Notes: generated by a model not told the origin, from the letters alone. A stretch of DNA of 24,485 bases from an uncultured Prevotella sp. (GCA_900550035.1 URQS01000048.1:1-24485); one strand, 5' to 3'; positions 1 to 8,044 are shown, numbered from the stretch's first letter. A program made the numbers and translations.

Positions 1-28
1 TCGCTACCTTTTTGACCTCTGTGTCATC

Positions 29-2053
29 TTATGAGGGCGGTTGCGGATTTGAGGGAACATAGAATATAACCTTGTTGCCCTCTGGGTCTTTTTGTTCTCT
101 TTTTTCTACATTGAATTTGTTTCTCATTACAGCCATCTTAGCTGCAAAGTTCTTAACTGTTTCGTAATGACCTCCCTCAGTTTTCTTGTTTTGCCATTTG
201 TAGCCAAGGATTGTCAAGTTATCAAAGTCGTTTTCCAATTCACTTATAGAACCAATGTTCTTGAATGTATACAGTTTTCTGGTATTTTCCAATCCGTCAT
301 CAGTATTCATTCCGACATTCAAACTATTGTTAATAGCTGTATAGTCAATGGTCGCAGTAGTTATTGACTTGAACCAAAGTTGGAATGTATACTTTGTCGT
401 CAAATAGTCTACATCTGCCGTTTTGTATGAATTGGCAACCCACTTGAACAACAATGCTAAGAAGCCTTGATAGCTATATTCTACCTTTCTGTCCCATAAG
501 AATCCGAAAGGATAGATGCCTTCATTGTCCTTTTCAAAGCGTTCATATCCTACATTGTTACCATTCCAACTTGGACATTTCTGTGTAATGGTCTTCTTGT
601 AAGCATTAGCATCTGAAGAACCATCTACTTTCAATGTGATGGTTATGTTGCGATCGGTATTGCCTATGTTCTCAGGAATGAAAACGTATGCGTTTGTTTC
701 AAGGTTGCCAGTACCAGTGACAGTAGCCGTACCTCTTGCGGACTGGTTGGTTAGCTTTTTACTGATAATTTCACCTTCGTCATTTCTTTTGATTTCAACA
801 TATTTATCAATCCAGAATCCCTGCTTAGCGACATTGAGTGCTCCGTCTTCTGGGTTGTCCAACAGTACCGATACGTCAATGCCGTTGTATATCTCTCCGT
901 CTATTTTTGCGGTGAGTGTCCATTTGGTATTTGGCTCCAAGTTGCCTATTTTTACCTTTATAGGTTCTACAATATAGTGAGCATCAAGTGCTTCTGATGT
1001 ATTTTCGATATTCAGCTCATACTCTGGTGTGATAGAGAGTCGATAGGTTACGGTTTTGCCCATTGGCCATTCGGCTCCGTTGAGTGATGCGCTCAGTATG
1101 CGGTCTTTGCCAGATATGTTGTCATGGAAAGCCACTTCGAGCTTGCTGTCTGCACCTAATGTTTGGGGCAGGAGCATAAATGTAGATTCACCGGCGTTGA
1201 GCTCGGTGCCGTTAGGAGTGGTGCTTGTTGTTGTCTGGTTTGGCGAAATGGTGAAGTCGGTTGTATTACCACTCAACGTCCATGCTGAGTTCACCATGTC
1301 GTATGTTCCAGAGTTCTTTACGCCCTTAAGAGATACACTCTTGATAGTACCTTCTGTCATAGTAGCGCCAGTTTTGATGATGACAGCAGTACACAGGTGC
1401 TTGAAGTTCAGAGATACGGGAGTGCATGTGCCGTTGTTAGTAGGGCTATCGATGAAGTCGGTAGCAGCAGCCACGATGTCGCGCTGGTTCTTTGCCTCAG
1501 CAGGTGTAGTGTACTGGAGCTTAGTTGCATTAGGATTGTTGGGTACAGATTGGAAAGAGGCATCTGTAGGAGCCCATGCCAAGAAGCGAAGCTGACGGTT
1601 GGAGCCTGGCCAATAGTAGGTTTTGGAAGGCACCCAGTTAGTGCCCGTCTTCGTTGCAACATCGTTCATATAGTACTGCGTGCCGACGTTGCCATTCTCC
1701 TTGACGGCAGCCACAACCTTAAAGTCGTTGTACATGCTTGTCTGCATAGCTGCACGGGTAGCAGGTCTGCCTGCATTACTGTTGCCGATGCCGTCGGTTA
1801 CAACGGCACGCACGCAGAGTGTGTCGGCAGAATTGTCCGAGCGCAGAGTGTAGCGGGCAGCTGTATAGCCGTCAGCAGAATTGTTTGCGCGTGTAGAAGC
1901 ACCGTTTTCGGTAGATACGCCGAAGCTGATGCCGTCGGTATTCGTTTCCGCTTTGCCGAGAAAGTCGTCGCTGCTGCATGAAAAGAGCGACGCTGACAGT
2001 AGCACAGCAGCGATGCTGGCTGTCAATTTGTGTATATTCATTTTTCCTTTCAT
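29..2053 (-). CDS. Large fimbrillin-family lipoprotein (type V pilus subunit, possibly accessory or tip)
   Basis: The N-terminus is a lipoprotein signal: a basic start, a hydrophobic stretch at residues 10-22 and a lipobox ending at C26 (Leu-Phe-Ser-Cys). Ser-Thr-Arg-Ala-type motifs follow at R55 and again near R100; such Arg-containing segments near the N-terminus are typical of fimbrillins (Mfa-like family), whose maturation by an Arg-specific protease exposes the polymerisation groove in Porphyromonas gingivalis. At 674 aa it is much longer than a major fimbrillin (about 320-400 aa), and the last ~170 residues are not a part I recognise, so an accessory or tip role is inference. It is the last gene of the pilus operon, 74 bp after the smaller fimbrillin, with a hairpin between them. 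A second ATG at 2041, preceded by AAGGAAAA, is an equally plausible start (670 aa). Base composition is GC-rich at the N-terminal coding end and AT-rich at the C-terminal end. Confidence 0.85.
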   Translation of the reverse strand: MKGKMNIHKLTASIAAVLLSASLFSCSSDDFLGKAETNTDGISFGVSTENGASTRANNSADGYTAARYTLRSDNSADTLCVRAVVTDGIGNSNAGRPATRAAMQTSMYNDFKVVAAVKENGNVGTQYYMNDVATKTGTNWVPSKTYYWPGSNRQLRFLAWAPTDASFQSVPNNPNATKLQYTTPAEAKNQRDIVAAATDFIDSPTNNGTCTPVSLNFKHLCTAVIIKTGATMTEGTIKSVSLKGVKNSGTYDMVNSAWTLSGNTTDFTISPNQTTTSTTPNGTELNAGESTFMLLPQTLGADSKLEVAFHDNISGKDRILSASLNGAEWPMGKTVTYRLSITPEYELNIENTSEALDAHYIVEPIKVKIGNLEPNTKWTLTAKIDGEIYNGIDVSVLLDNPEDGALNVAKQGFWIDKYVEIKRNDEGEIISKKLTNQSARGTATVTGTGNLETNAYVFIPENIGNTDRNITITLKVDGSSDANAYKKTITQKCPSWNGNNVGYERFEKDNEGIYPFGFLWDRKVEYSYQGFLALLFKWVANSYKTADVDYLTTKYTFQLWFKSITTATIDYTAINNSLNVGMNTDDGLENTRKLYTFKNIGSISELENDFDNLTILGYKWQNKKTEGGHYETVKNFAAKMAVMRNKFNVEKREQKDPEGNKVIFYVPSNPQPPS

Positions 2054-2054
2054 C

Positions 2055-2086
2055 TTTGTTCGTTTTTGTGATTAATAATATATTTG
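2055..2086 (+). promoter_or_regulatory. Candidate antisense promoter between the two fimbrillin genes
   Basis: On the plus strand TTTG (2055-2058) is followed after 20 bp by TATATTTG (2079-2086), a full match to the Bacteroidetes promoter consensus TTTG-N19-21-TAnnTTTG. It points away from the large fimbrillin and into the 3' end of the small fimbrillin, so a transcript starting near 2093 would be antisense to it. No convincing plus-strand gene lies downstream. The match is exact, but a chance match in AT-rich DNA cannot be excluded. Confidence 0.4.
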
Positions 2087-2089
2087 TGA

Positions 2090-2118
2090 GTGTAAGGGGA
2101 ACATTCAACCCCTTACAC
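2090..2118 (-). terminator. Intercistronic hairpin (attenuator or weak terminator) between fimbrillins
   Basis: A perfect 10-bp inverted repeat, GTGTAAGGGG (2090-2099) and CCCCTTACAC (2109-2118), encloses a 9-nt loop. It begins 9 nt after the stop codon of the small fimbrillin on the minus strand. No T-run follows on that strand, so it is more likely an attenuator or an mRNA 3'-end stabiliser than a full terminator. That would give more small fimbrillin than large fimbrillin, fitting a major/minor subunit relation. Confidence 0.6.
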
Positions 2119-2127
2119 CCTGTAGTA

Positions 2128-3096
2128 TTAGTTGTTTGTTGCAGACTTCAGATTGAAATTGTTGTTAGTGAAGTCTTCCCACTTAGCAACTGTAGCTGTG
2201 AATGTGATCGGGCAAAGTTCCTCGTCAGGATTGATGTTCTCTGCTGTGAATTTAGCAACGAACTGATAGCTCAAGCCCTGTTTCATTGCTGTTTCAGGCA
2301 GAGTCACAGTGTGATTGTAAACGTCTGTAACGCCATGGTGTTCACGTTTAACGGTGAATGTCAAGTTGTAAGCCTTGTTGGCAGGAATCATGTACTTGTG
2401 AGCTGTTTCTGCTTTAGCGTTCTGCTCCATAGCAGCTGCATTGCCGAATTCGAGTGCGCCAGTTGCCTGACCAGGAGCCCAACTGAGGTTTGCAAGCTGT
2501 TCTGCGAGTGTAGCTGTACCAGATGTGTAGGCATCATTAATCTTTACATTAGAAACTGTAAGCTTAGAACCGTCAAGCATTCCGTTCTCAAACTGGAAGC
2601 GAACGCGTGAGAGCATGTGGTTGAATGTCAAGTTAACAGGTGCAGGGCATCCTTCACCTGTTACAGCCGCCTGCTTCTCTGCTGCATAGATAAGGTCTGT
2701 TTCGCCAGTACCATTATTAAATGTAAGCGAACCCCAAGTGTTGATTGTAGTAGGAGCGGTGAATGTGTAGGCATCATTCGGAGCGAGTGCTACGAAGCTG
2801 TAAGCATAACCCTTCTCCCAATAAACCGGTGGTGCATATGACCATGCGCCATTTGCCTTTGTCACATCCTTAGCAACGAACGGAGTTCCAGTCTGATTGC
2901 CTTTGTTCATCAAGCCCCATACCTTGAATGCATCGAGGTTGTCAGTTGTGGCATCATTAGCGGCACGTGTTGAGTTGTTAACGAAGGTCTTAAAGCCGAT
3001 TGCATTACCCTTAGCAACTTCTACAGTTTCGTCGCTGTTGCAAGCTGTGAGCGTCAAGCCCATAGCTGCCAAACCCATAACTAATAATTTTTTCAT
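2128..3096 (-). CDS. Fimbrillin-family lipoprotein (probable major type V pilus subunit)
   Basis: A 322-aa protein with a classic lipoprotein signal peptide; the lipobox is Leu-Thr-Ala-Cys ending at C19. An Asn-Ser-Thr-Arg-Ala-Ala segment at residues 41-46 (R44) matches the conserved N-terminal motif of the Mfa-like/fimbrillin family, where an Arg-specific protease removes the leading segment so that donor-strand polymerisation can occur. Length, signal and body (TFNHMLSRVRFQF-type strand in the middle) fit this family. It lies 94 bp after the DUF5119 gene and before a second, much larger fimbrillin. Being the standard-size subunit and lying before the hairpin, it is the likely shaft protein; that ranking is inference. 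No separate promoter matching the consensus was found in 3097-3190. Confidence 0.88.
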   Translation of the reverse strand: MKKLLVMGLAAMGLTLTACNSDETVEVAKGNAIGFKTFVNNSTRAANDATTDNLDAFKVWGLMNKGNQTGTPFVAKDVTKANGAWSYAPPVYWEKGYAYSFVALAPNDAYTFTAPTTINTWGSLTFNNGTGETDLIYAAEKQAAVTGEGCPAPVNLTFNHMLSRVRFQFENGMLDGSKLTVSNVKINDAYTSGTATLAEQLANLSWAPGQATGALEFGNAAAMEQNAKAETAHKYMIPANKAYNLTFTVKREHHGVTDVYNHTVTLPETAMKQGLSYQFVAKFTAENINPDEELCPITFTATVAKWEDFTNNNFNLKSATNN

Positions 3097-3190
3097 AGTT
3101 TTTAAATTTTTGAGTTGGTTATTAATAAAATGAATTGAATTATTGTTTTGTTTCTAGTTTTACCCGTTGTGTCGTTTAACGTATGTCTAG

Positions 3191-4258
3191 TTATTTCAGC
3201 GGTATGATGATGTCTTTGAAATCGCCCCAACCGTCAACGTTAACGTCGAAGCCAGAGCCGCCTTCCCATCCTTCCTTATCGGTAATCTCAAGACCCTTCA
3301 CTACGATGACACCACCCTGAGGTTGATCCTCAACCTGCTTAGTCACGTCGAAGTCGAAGTTTTTGATTTTTCCGTTCTTGAGTCGTACCTCAAGGTTGAG
3401 GGCGTAGCTGCGCTGTCCACGAGTGGGCTGATAGAGTGCGTTGGGCCAATCGGGTACTCCGAACGATGTTACTATTGCCTGTGCACCCCAAGGCTCGAGT
3501 GTGCAGTCGTAGAGCAGAGTGGCAGCCTCTTTCGATGTGCGTCCGCTGTTCATATATACAGCAGCTGCCATGCCTGAGAGTGCGCCGCGTACCAATCCTA
3601 CATACTCCAGACCCTTGCTGAACTCGTATCTTACGAGATACTTGAACACCATCGGGTGCATTGTCACCGACATCTCCGGCATTTCGTAGGTACGCTCAGA
3701 TGTATACTTTTCGTTGTAGTTGCCATAGAGCATATCGGGCATTGTCACTGTAGGCTCGCCCTTAGCGTTGTTAGCCTTGAATGGGTTGCCCATATAGGTA
3801 GAGCGTGTACGTGTACGTGTTGTAGCCTTAGCCGAGGCGTAAGAGTACATATCGTCGAAGAGGATATACTCCGTGTCGTTGTTGTAGAACAGCAACTGGT
3901 GGTTGCCCGGTTGCAGACCTACTACGTCGCCCTGAGCCGGCATATTAATCATATCGTTGACACCCGTCTCGCTGAATACGTGCATACGGAGACCGGCAGG
4001 AACCTTCGGGCGAAGGTCGTTGTATGCCATACCGTATTTCTCGGGCCATTCAGCTTCCGAAGCCCATACCTTCTGGTTTTCGTTAAGTTCCCACTCCTGC
4101 TGGTAGGTAGCTGTGACGCGGAAGTCGAACTTTGGTGCATGAACGTCGTGGTCGAAGCACAAATCCTTATGCTCGCACGATGTCAGTGTGGGCATGGCGA
4201 GTGCCATAGCGCATAGTGTGCCTAGTAATAACTTGGCTGATTTCTTGCAGTTAATCAT
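3191..4258 (-). CDS. DUF5119 domain lipoprotein (FimB/Mfa2-type pilus anchor or accessory subunit)
   Basis: The 355-aa product has a lipoprotein signal with lipobox Leu-Thr-Ser-Cys ending at C28, followed at once by the DUF5119 hallmark Cys-Glu-His-Lys-Asp-Leu-Cys (C28 and C34). Members of this family sit between DUF3575 genes and fimbrillin genes in Bacteroidales and are related to FimB/Mfa2, which anchor the pilus and limit its length; the exact role here is inferred from family and position. The start at 4258 is chosen because it gives the signal peptide directly and forms a 4-bp ATGA overlap with the stop of the upstream gene, indicating translational coupling. An in-frame upstream start at 4312 would bury the signal and overlap the previous gene by 58 bp. 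An Arg/Thr-rich stretch (TTRTRTRST) occurs in the middle third. Confidence 0.85.
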   Translation of the reverse strand: MINCKKSAKLLLGTLCAMALAMPTLTSCEHKDLCFDHDVHAPKFDFRVTATYQQEWELNENQKVWASEAEWPEKYGMAYNDLRPKVPAGLRMHVFSETGVNDMINMPAQGDVVGLQPGNHQLLFYNNDTEYILFDDMYSYASAKATTRTRTRSTYMGNPFKANNAKGEPTVTMPDMLYGNYNEKYTSERTYEMPEMSVTMHPMVFKYLVRYEFSKGLEYVGLVRGALSGMAAAVYMNSGRTSKEAATLLYDCTLEPWGAQAIVTSFGVPDWPNALYQPTRGQRSYALNLEVRLKNGKIKNFDFDVTKQVEDQPQGGVIVVKGLEITDKEGWEGGSGFDVNVDGWGDFKDIIIPLK

Positions 4259-5520
4259 TTCTCGCCTCCTTTCTTCGTTTTCGTGTTGTAGTTGCCGTGT
4301 CCAAGAAGCCAAACGAGCGATACCTCAACCTTAGTAGGGCCTACCCAGTGGCGGTTCTTTGTGGCTTGCCATACGTAGTGGCCGTCGAGCGGAATATACT
4401 CATAGTAGCGTCCGCCCATATATCCTGCAGCGATGCTGAAGTCGATGTTCAGTCGGCGTGCTATAGGCAGAGAGTAGCCGTATTCAGCACCGATGGTGTA
4501 GTTCATACGATCCCACAGTGTGCCGCCAGGCTCGCCACCCATATATCCTGTGCCACCAAACTCGAAGTCGTAGGTGAGCATCTGTGCATTGATGCCGATG
4601 TGGTGTCCTTGCAACGGCTTCTCGGCAGCTATAGCACCGAAATACTTACGAAGGCTGATACCGCCACCGTAAATGCGCCAGTAGCGATGGCTCTTGTTGC
4701 GGCTCCACCATCCGTACATCCAGTCGGCAGCTATGCTCCAGCGGTTGCCGAGCGAGAACTCAACGCCGATGTTAGGCACGAGGAGTGCGTCGTAGAGCAT
4801 GTTGGTCTTGAGTGCGAAGTATGCTGAACTCTTTGAGTCCACGATAGGTTCGGGCTGGGCAGGAGTCTCGGCTACGGGTGCTGGTTGTTCAACCACCGGA
4901 GTCTCAACCACCGGAGCAGCAGCCACTTCCTTCTTGTTGCGTATGGTGACGAGGATGGCGCTGGCGTTGCGTACAGAAGGGAAGAACTTGTCGAGCATGT
5001 AGTTCCAAGTGCGTCCGTAGTTCATCTCCATGAGTCGTTTCTTGCGGCTGTCGATGAGTTTGCCCTGTTTATTATAGGTGTACTCCTGTGTTTCGAGCAG
5101 TTCGTGCAGCACCTCTTTCTTTTCGGGCATGTCGGAGCGCTCAACGTAGTAGGCGAGCTTGCGCCATGAGTCGGACCACTCCTGTCGGTTGATGATGTCC
5201 TCAGGCAGGTTGATGTGCTGACGCACATACTGCTCCATGCTGGCACAACGGTTTTGTGCAAGCTTGATGTTGCGAGCCTTGTCGCCTTCGGGCGATGCAG
5301 AGCCACAGAACGTCACTTTAGTAAGTTCAATGTCTTCGTTGTTTCTTATTTTGTTAAGAAACTCAATTACGTCGTTAAGATTTGAAGTGTTATTGCCGAA
5401 GTTGGGGTCAAGAACACTTGATCCTACCCTAAATTCGATGCAAACTTCTTTGTCGTTTTCTTGGGCGGCGGCAGTCTGTAGCCCGAGCGCCAAGAAGATG
5501 AGTGCTATAAATCGTATCAT
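4255..5520 (-). CDS. OmpA-like/DUF3575 outer-membrane protein, first gene of the pilus operon
   Basis: A 421-aa protein with a signal peptide cleaved around Ala-Ala-Ala-Gln (residues 17-20). Residues ~25-105 look OmpA-like, with a SASPEG motif and a following Asn/Arg-rich helix typical of that fold. A Pro/Val/Glu-rich linker spans ~198-228. Residues ~232-415 match DUF3575, an aromatic-rich barrel-like domain (KTNMLYDALLVPNIG start, many Trp and Tyr). DUF3575 genes commonly open type V pilus operons in Bacteroidales, where they are thought to act in the outer membrane. The first ATG, at 5520, is used; the frame extends to a TTG at 5544 that would add eight polar residues ahead of the signal. 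Its stop overlaps the next gene's start by 4 bp. Confidence 0.85.
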   Translation of the reverse strand: MIRFIALIFLALGLQTAAAQENDKEVCIEFRVGSSVLDPNFGNNTSNLNDVIEFLNKIRNNEDIELTKVTFCGSASPEGDKARNIKLAQNRCASMEQYVRQHINLPEDIINRQEWSDSWRKLAYYVERSDMPEKKEVLHELLETQEYTYNKQGKLIDSRKKRLMEMNYGRTWNYMLDKFFPSVRNASAILVTIRNKKEVAAAPVVETPVVEQPAPVAETPAQPEPIVDSKSSAYFALKTNMLYDALLVPNIGVEFSLGNRWSIAADWMYGWWSRNKSHRYWRIYGGGISLRKYFGAIAAEKPLQGHHIGINAQMLTYDFEFGGTGYMGGEPGGTLWDRMNYTIGAEYGYSLPIARRLNIDFSIAAGYMGGRYYEYIPLDGHYVWQATKNRHWVGPTKVEVSLVWLLGHGNYNTKTKKGGEK

Positions 5521-5687
5521 AGGCAATCGTCTTTTATTTGTCAAGTTTATTATTTTGCGTTTTAGTTAATATAGTTTTATTGTGTCACGTTAGTTAAATC
5601 ACGTCTTGTCTTATGTTTCTTTAGTCAGCGTTAAGTCTTCGTAGTCAAAGTGCAAGGCAAAGTACATTACCTCGAACTTTTCGTTTG

Positions 5688-5719
5688 CAAATATAGCGAT
5701 TGTTTACGAAATGAACAAA
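5688..5719 (-). promoter_or_regulatory. Promoter of the type V pilus operon
   Basis: On the minus strand TTTG (complement of 5716-5719) is followed after 20 bp by TATATTTG (complement of 5688-5695), an exact match to the Bacteroidetes consensus. Transcription would start near 5682, leaving a 5' leader of about 160 nt before the ATG at 5520. The leader contains repeated TAGTTAA words but no large invertible repeat that I could see. Confidence 0.7.
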
Positions 5720-5764
5720 CTTTTTATGAAAAATATATTACTTTTTTCGCTGTGTGGGAAAACA

Positions 5765-5812
5765 GGGGGCTTGCCCCCGTTGTTATGGTGAGATGGTGTG
5801 GAGCTTTGCTCC
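5765..5812. repeat. Two small palindromes upstream of the pilus promoter
   Basis: GGGGGCTTGCCCCC (5765-5778) and GGAGCTTTGCTCC (5800-5812) are compact hairpins of the same design: a G-rich arm, a CTT or CTTT turn and a C-rich arm. They lie between the pilus promoter and the terminator of the permease gene. They may be backup transcription stops or remnants of dispersed intergenic palindromes. The gene-free stretch 5521-5929 otherwise holds the pilus leader, its promoter and the terminator. Confidence 0.5.
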
Positions 5813-5845
5813 TGTTGAGAGTTTGTATTTGTGTTGGGTGAATAA

Positions 5846-5874
5846 AAAAGCGGAGGCCGAAGACCTCCGCTTTT
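5846..5874 (-). terminator. Intrinsic terminator of the rsmI-lipoprotein-permease operon
   Basis: An 11-bp perfect stem, AAAAGCGGAGG (5846-5856) with CCTCCGCTTTT (5864-5874), and a 7-nt loop. T-runs flank the stem on both strands, and on the minus strand it ends in TTTTTTATT. It lies about 56 nt past the permease stop and separates that operon from the pilus promoter. It could act in both directions. Confidence 0.85.
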
Positions 5875-5890
5875 GTTTTAATGTGTGTAT

Positions 5891-5917
5891 ATTACTTCCC
5901 TCACTATGAGGAGTAAT
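5891..5917. other. Imperfect hairpin just after the permease stop
   Basis: ATTACT...CTCA (5891-5903) is complementary to TGAG...AGTAAT (5907-5917) with a two-base bulge. It lies 13 nt past the permease stop codon on the minus strand, ahead of the stronger terminator. It may stabilise the mRNA 3' end; no function is shown. Confidence 0.3.
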
Positions 5918-5929
5918 TGTGGATTGTGC

Positions 5930-7135
5930 TTATTCCTTTTCTTCTTGTTTGGTCTTCGGCAATACCAGATTGAGCACTACGCCGATGACGGCGGCGAGTC
6001 CGATGCCTGAGATTGCGAACGAGCCTGACGAGAGTACTGCGCCTCCGAGACCCATGGTGAGCATTACGGAGATGATGATGACATTGCGGGTGTCGTTCAT
6101 GTCGACCTTATGCTGCATGAGGTTCTGTACGCCAACGCTGGCGATGGTACCGAACAGAAGCAGCATGATGCCACCGAGCACAGCCTGCGGGATTGACTGC
6201 AGCAGTGCGCTGAGCTTGCCCACGATAGAGAAGCAGATGGCTGTGGCTGCCGAGATGCGTATTACGGCAGGCGAGGTGATCTTGGTGATTGACATGGCAC
6301 CGGTCACCTCAGAGTAGGTAGTCTCAGGAGGACCGCCGAGCAATGCCGATGCAAGGCAGGCACATCCGTCGCCGAGCATGGTGCGATGTATGCCAGGATT
6401 CTCAACAAAGTCTTTCTTGGCTACTGCGCTTACTACGTATACGTCGCCGATGTGCTCAAGCACTGGGGCTATGGCTACGGGAATCATGTAGAGGAACGGT
6501 GCCCACTCGAAGTGGGTTATGGTATCGAAATGCACAGGCATGGCTATCCATGAGGCAGCAGCAACGCCCGAGAAGTCGACTTCGCCAATGCAGATGGCGA
6601 TGACGTAGCCAACGATGACGCCACTTATAATAGGTACGAGTTTCATCAGTCCGCGACAGAAGGTGAGTACAACGATAGCGGTGATGAGCGACGCGAAGGC
6701 AAGCATCCAGTTGGACTTAGCCATGTCGACGGCGCTACCCGAGAGCGACAGACCGATGAGTATGATGACCGGCCCGATCACTACGGGAGGGAAGATGCGG
6801 TCAAGCAGTCGCTTGCCCTGCCATCTTACGAGGGCGCTCACGATGAAGTAGACGAGCGACACGGCAGTAAGGCCGGCAAGTGTGCCTGGCAATCCCCACT
6901 GCTTGGTAGCAGCGATGATAGGTGCGATGAATGCAAACGACGAGCCAAGGAAGATGGGCACCTTGCCGCCAGTGACGAAGTGGAAGATGAATGTACCCAG
7001 ACCGGCTGTGAAGAGTGCCGTGGCAGGGTCGATACCTATGAGCAGCGGCACCAGCACTGTGGCACCGAACGCCACGAAAAGGAACTGCACGCCGACAAGG
7101 GTTTTCTTTGTTAGCGATAGTTGTTCTGTATCCAT
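5930..7135 (-). CDS. uraA: Uracil permease / NCS2 family nucleobase:cation symporter
   Basis: A 401-aa inner-membrane protein with the length and motifs of NCS2 uracil/xanthine permeases. The N-terminal QFLFVAFGATVLVPLLIG segment (residues 17-34) is the family signature. Ser66-Phe67 in GSSFAF corresponds to the substrate-binding half-helix. Glu227 in APVLEHIG and Glu276 in TTYSEVTG correspond by motif to the two glutamates that bind uracil in Escherichia coli UraA. About 14 membrane segments are expected. Proton-coupled uracil uptake is the most likely activity; xanthine or another base is possible. It starts 14 bp after the coiled-coil lipoprotein gene, so it is probably read from the rsmI promoter, and it is followed by a strong terminator. 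Confidence 0.9.
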   Translation of the reverse strand: MDTEQLSLTKKTLVGVQFLFVAFGATVLVPLLIGIDPATALFTAGLGTFIFHFVTGGKVPIFLGSSFAFIAPIIAATKQWGLPGTLAGLTAVSLVYFIVSALVRWQGKRLLDRIFPPVVIGPVIILIGLSLSGSAVDMAKSNWMLAFASLITAIVVLTFCRGLMKLVPIISGVIVGYVIAICIGEVDFSGVAAASWIAMPVHFDTITHFEWAPFLYMIPVAIAPVLEHIGDVYVVSAVAKKDFVENPGIHRTMLGDGCACLASALLGGPPETTYSEVTGAMSITKITSPAVIRISAATAICFSIVGKLSALLQSIPQAVLGGIMLLLFGTIASVGVQNLMQHKVDMNDTRNVIIISVMLTMGLGGAVLSSGSFAISGIGLAAVIGVVLNLVLPKTKQEEKE

Positions 7136-7149
7136 TTGGTTTGTTGTAT

Positions 7150-8004
7150 TTACTTCACAAGAATCACGAGATACTTGCTGGTCGACCAGAATATCTGCGG
7201 GTTGTTGATGCGAAGCACGTACTGCTTGTTGGCATCCTGCAGTAGTGTGTACGAGCTTGACGGGTGCATGGTGAGAATCTTGGCTGACTTAGAGTAGAGC
7301 TTGATCTCCTTGTCGACACGGATGTCGATCTTGGTGAAGTAGCGCTTGTTGAAGTTCGACTCAAGCACCTTCGAGCCTTCGAGAATGCGCTGTTCCTTCA
7401 GCTCCTTCTTTGTGCCGAATACGAACCATGCTGTGTTGAGCTGCTTGTCCTGGGCGTTGATGGTCTCAGTCTTCTGCGACGACTCTGTCTTGAGGCTCGA
7501 CACGTTGTCGTTGAGTGTGTTGACAGTCTTGTCGAGCTCGGCTATGTGTATGTCCTTGGCGTCGAGTTCGGCGCGCAGCTGCTTCAGCTCGTTGTCCTTC
7601 TCGTCAATCTGCCTTACGAGGTCTTCAATGGTCTTGCGGAACTGCTCGCCCTTGACGCTCGACTCGCGCATCTGCTGGCGCAGCTTCTCGATGAGAGCGC
7701 GGTTCTGCTTCATTGTGTTCGATATGAACTGGATGTTCTCGATAATCTGACGGCGCTTGTTGGCGCCCTCGCCGTTCTTGACGATGCTCACACGGTTCTG
7801 TGCCTCGTCAATTTCGCGCAGACCTTCCTGGATCTGGTTGAAGGTCTCCATCATGTCGTTGATTTCGTTGTCCTTCTGGGTTATCACACGCTGCAGCGAA
7901 TCGCTTTGTATGGCGTTCTCAGCCGGTTGTTTCTTTTCACTGTTGCCGCACGATGCGAAAGCGGCAAATGCCAATGCAAATAATAAAAATTTTACGTTTT
8001 TCAT
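7150..8004 (-). CDS. Coiled-coil lipoprotein, Bacteroidales family (Cbp1-adhesin-like)
   Basis: A 284-aa product with a signal peptide ending in Phe-Ala-Ser-Cys (C19), so probably lipidated. Residues ~30-190 are a long charged heptad-like coiled coil rich in Gln, Glu, Lys and Leu, including EKDNELKQLRAELDAKD. Residues ~190-284 form a compact region with beta-strand-like segments ending in KYLVILVK. This layout resembles a widespread Bacteroidales family, some members of which are named Cbp1-type collagen-binding adhesins; I recall the resemblance but cannot verify it, and adhesion is not shown here. The start at 8004 is chosen because it begins the signal peptide; the frame runs on upstream to 8103 into rsmI. 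It lies 40 bp after rsmI and 14 bp before the permease. Confidence 0.75.
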   Translation of the reverse strand: MKNVKFLLFALAFAAFASCGNSEKKQPAENAIQSDSLQRVITQKDNEINDMMETFNQIQEGLREIDEAQNRVSIVKNGEGANKRRQIIENIQFISNTMKQNRALIEKLRQQMRESSVKGEQFRKTIEDLVRQIDEKDNELKQLRAELDAKDIHIAELDKTVNTLNDNVSSLKTESSQKTETINAQDKQLNTAWFVFGTKKELKEQRILEGSKVLESNFNKRYFTKIDIRVDKEIKLYSKSAKILTMHPSSSYTLLQDANKQYVLRINNPQIFWSTSKYLVILVK

Positions 8005-8044
8005 ATTTGTCAGGTTTTGGTTGTTATTCTTATGTTGTCGATTT

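Noticed and set aside
1978..2610. A 210-codon plus-strand frame across the fimbrillin junction
   Set aside because: Cys- and Val-rich and antisense to both fimbrillins. The plus-strand promoter match at 2055-2086 lies inside this frame, not ahead of it, so it cannot serve this reading frame.
4259..4312. An upstream start for the DUF5119 lipoprotein
   Set aside because: It would place 18 polar residues ahead of the signal peptide and overlap the previous gene by 58 bp; the ATGA overlap at 4255-4258 is far more natural.
5521..5760. An invertible promoter for pilus phase variation
   Set aside because: No pair of inverted repeats flanks the promoter at 5688-5719, and no invertase gene lies nearby.
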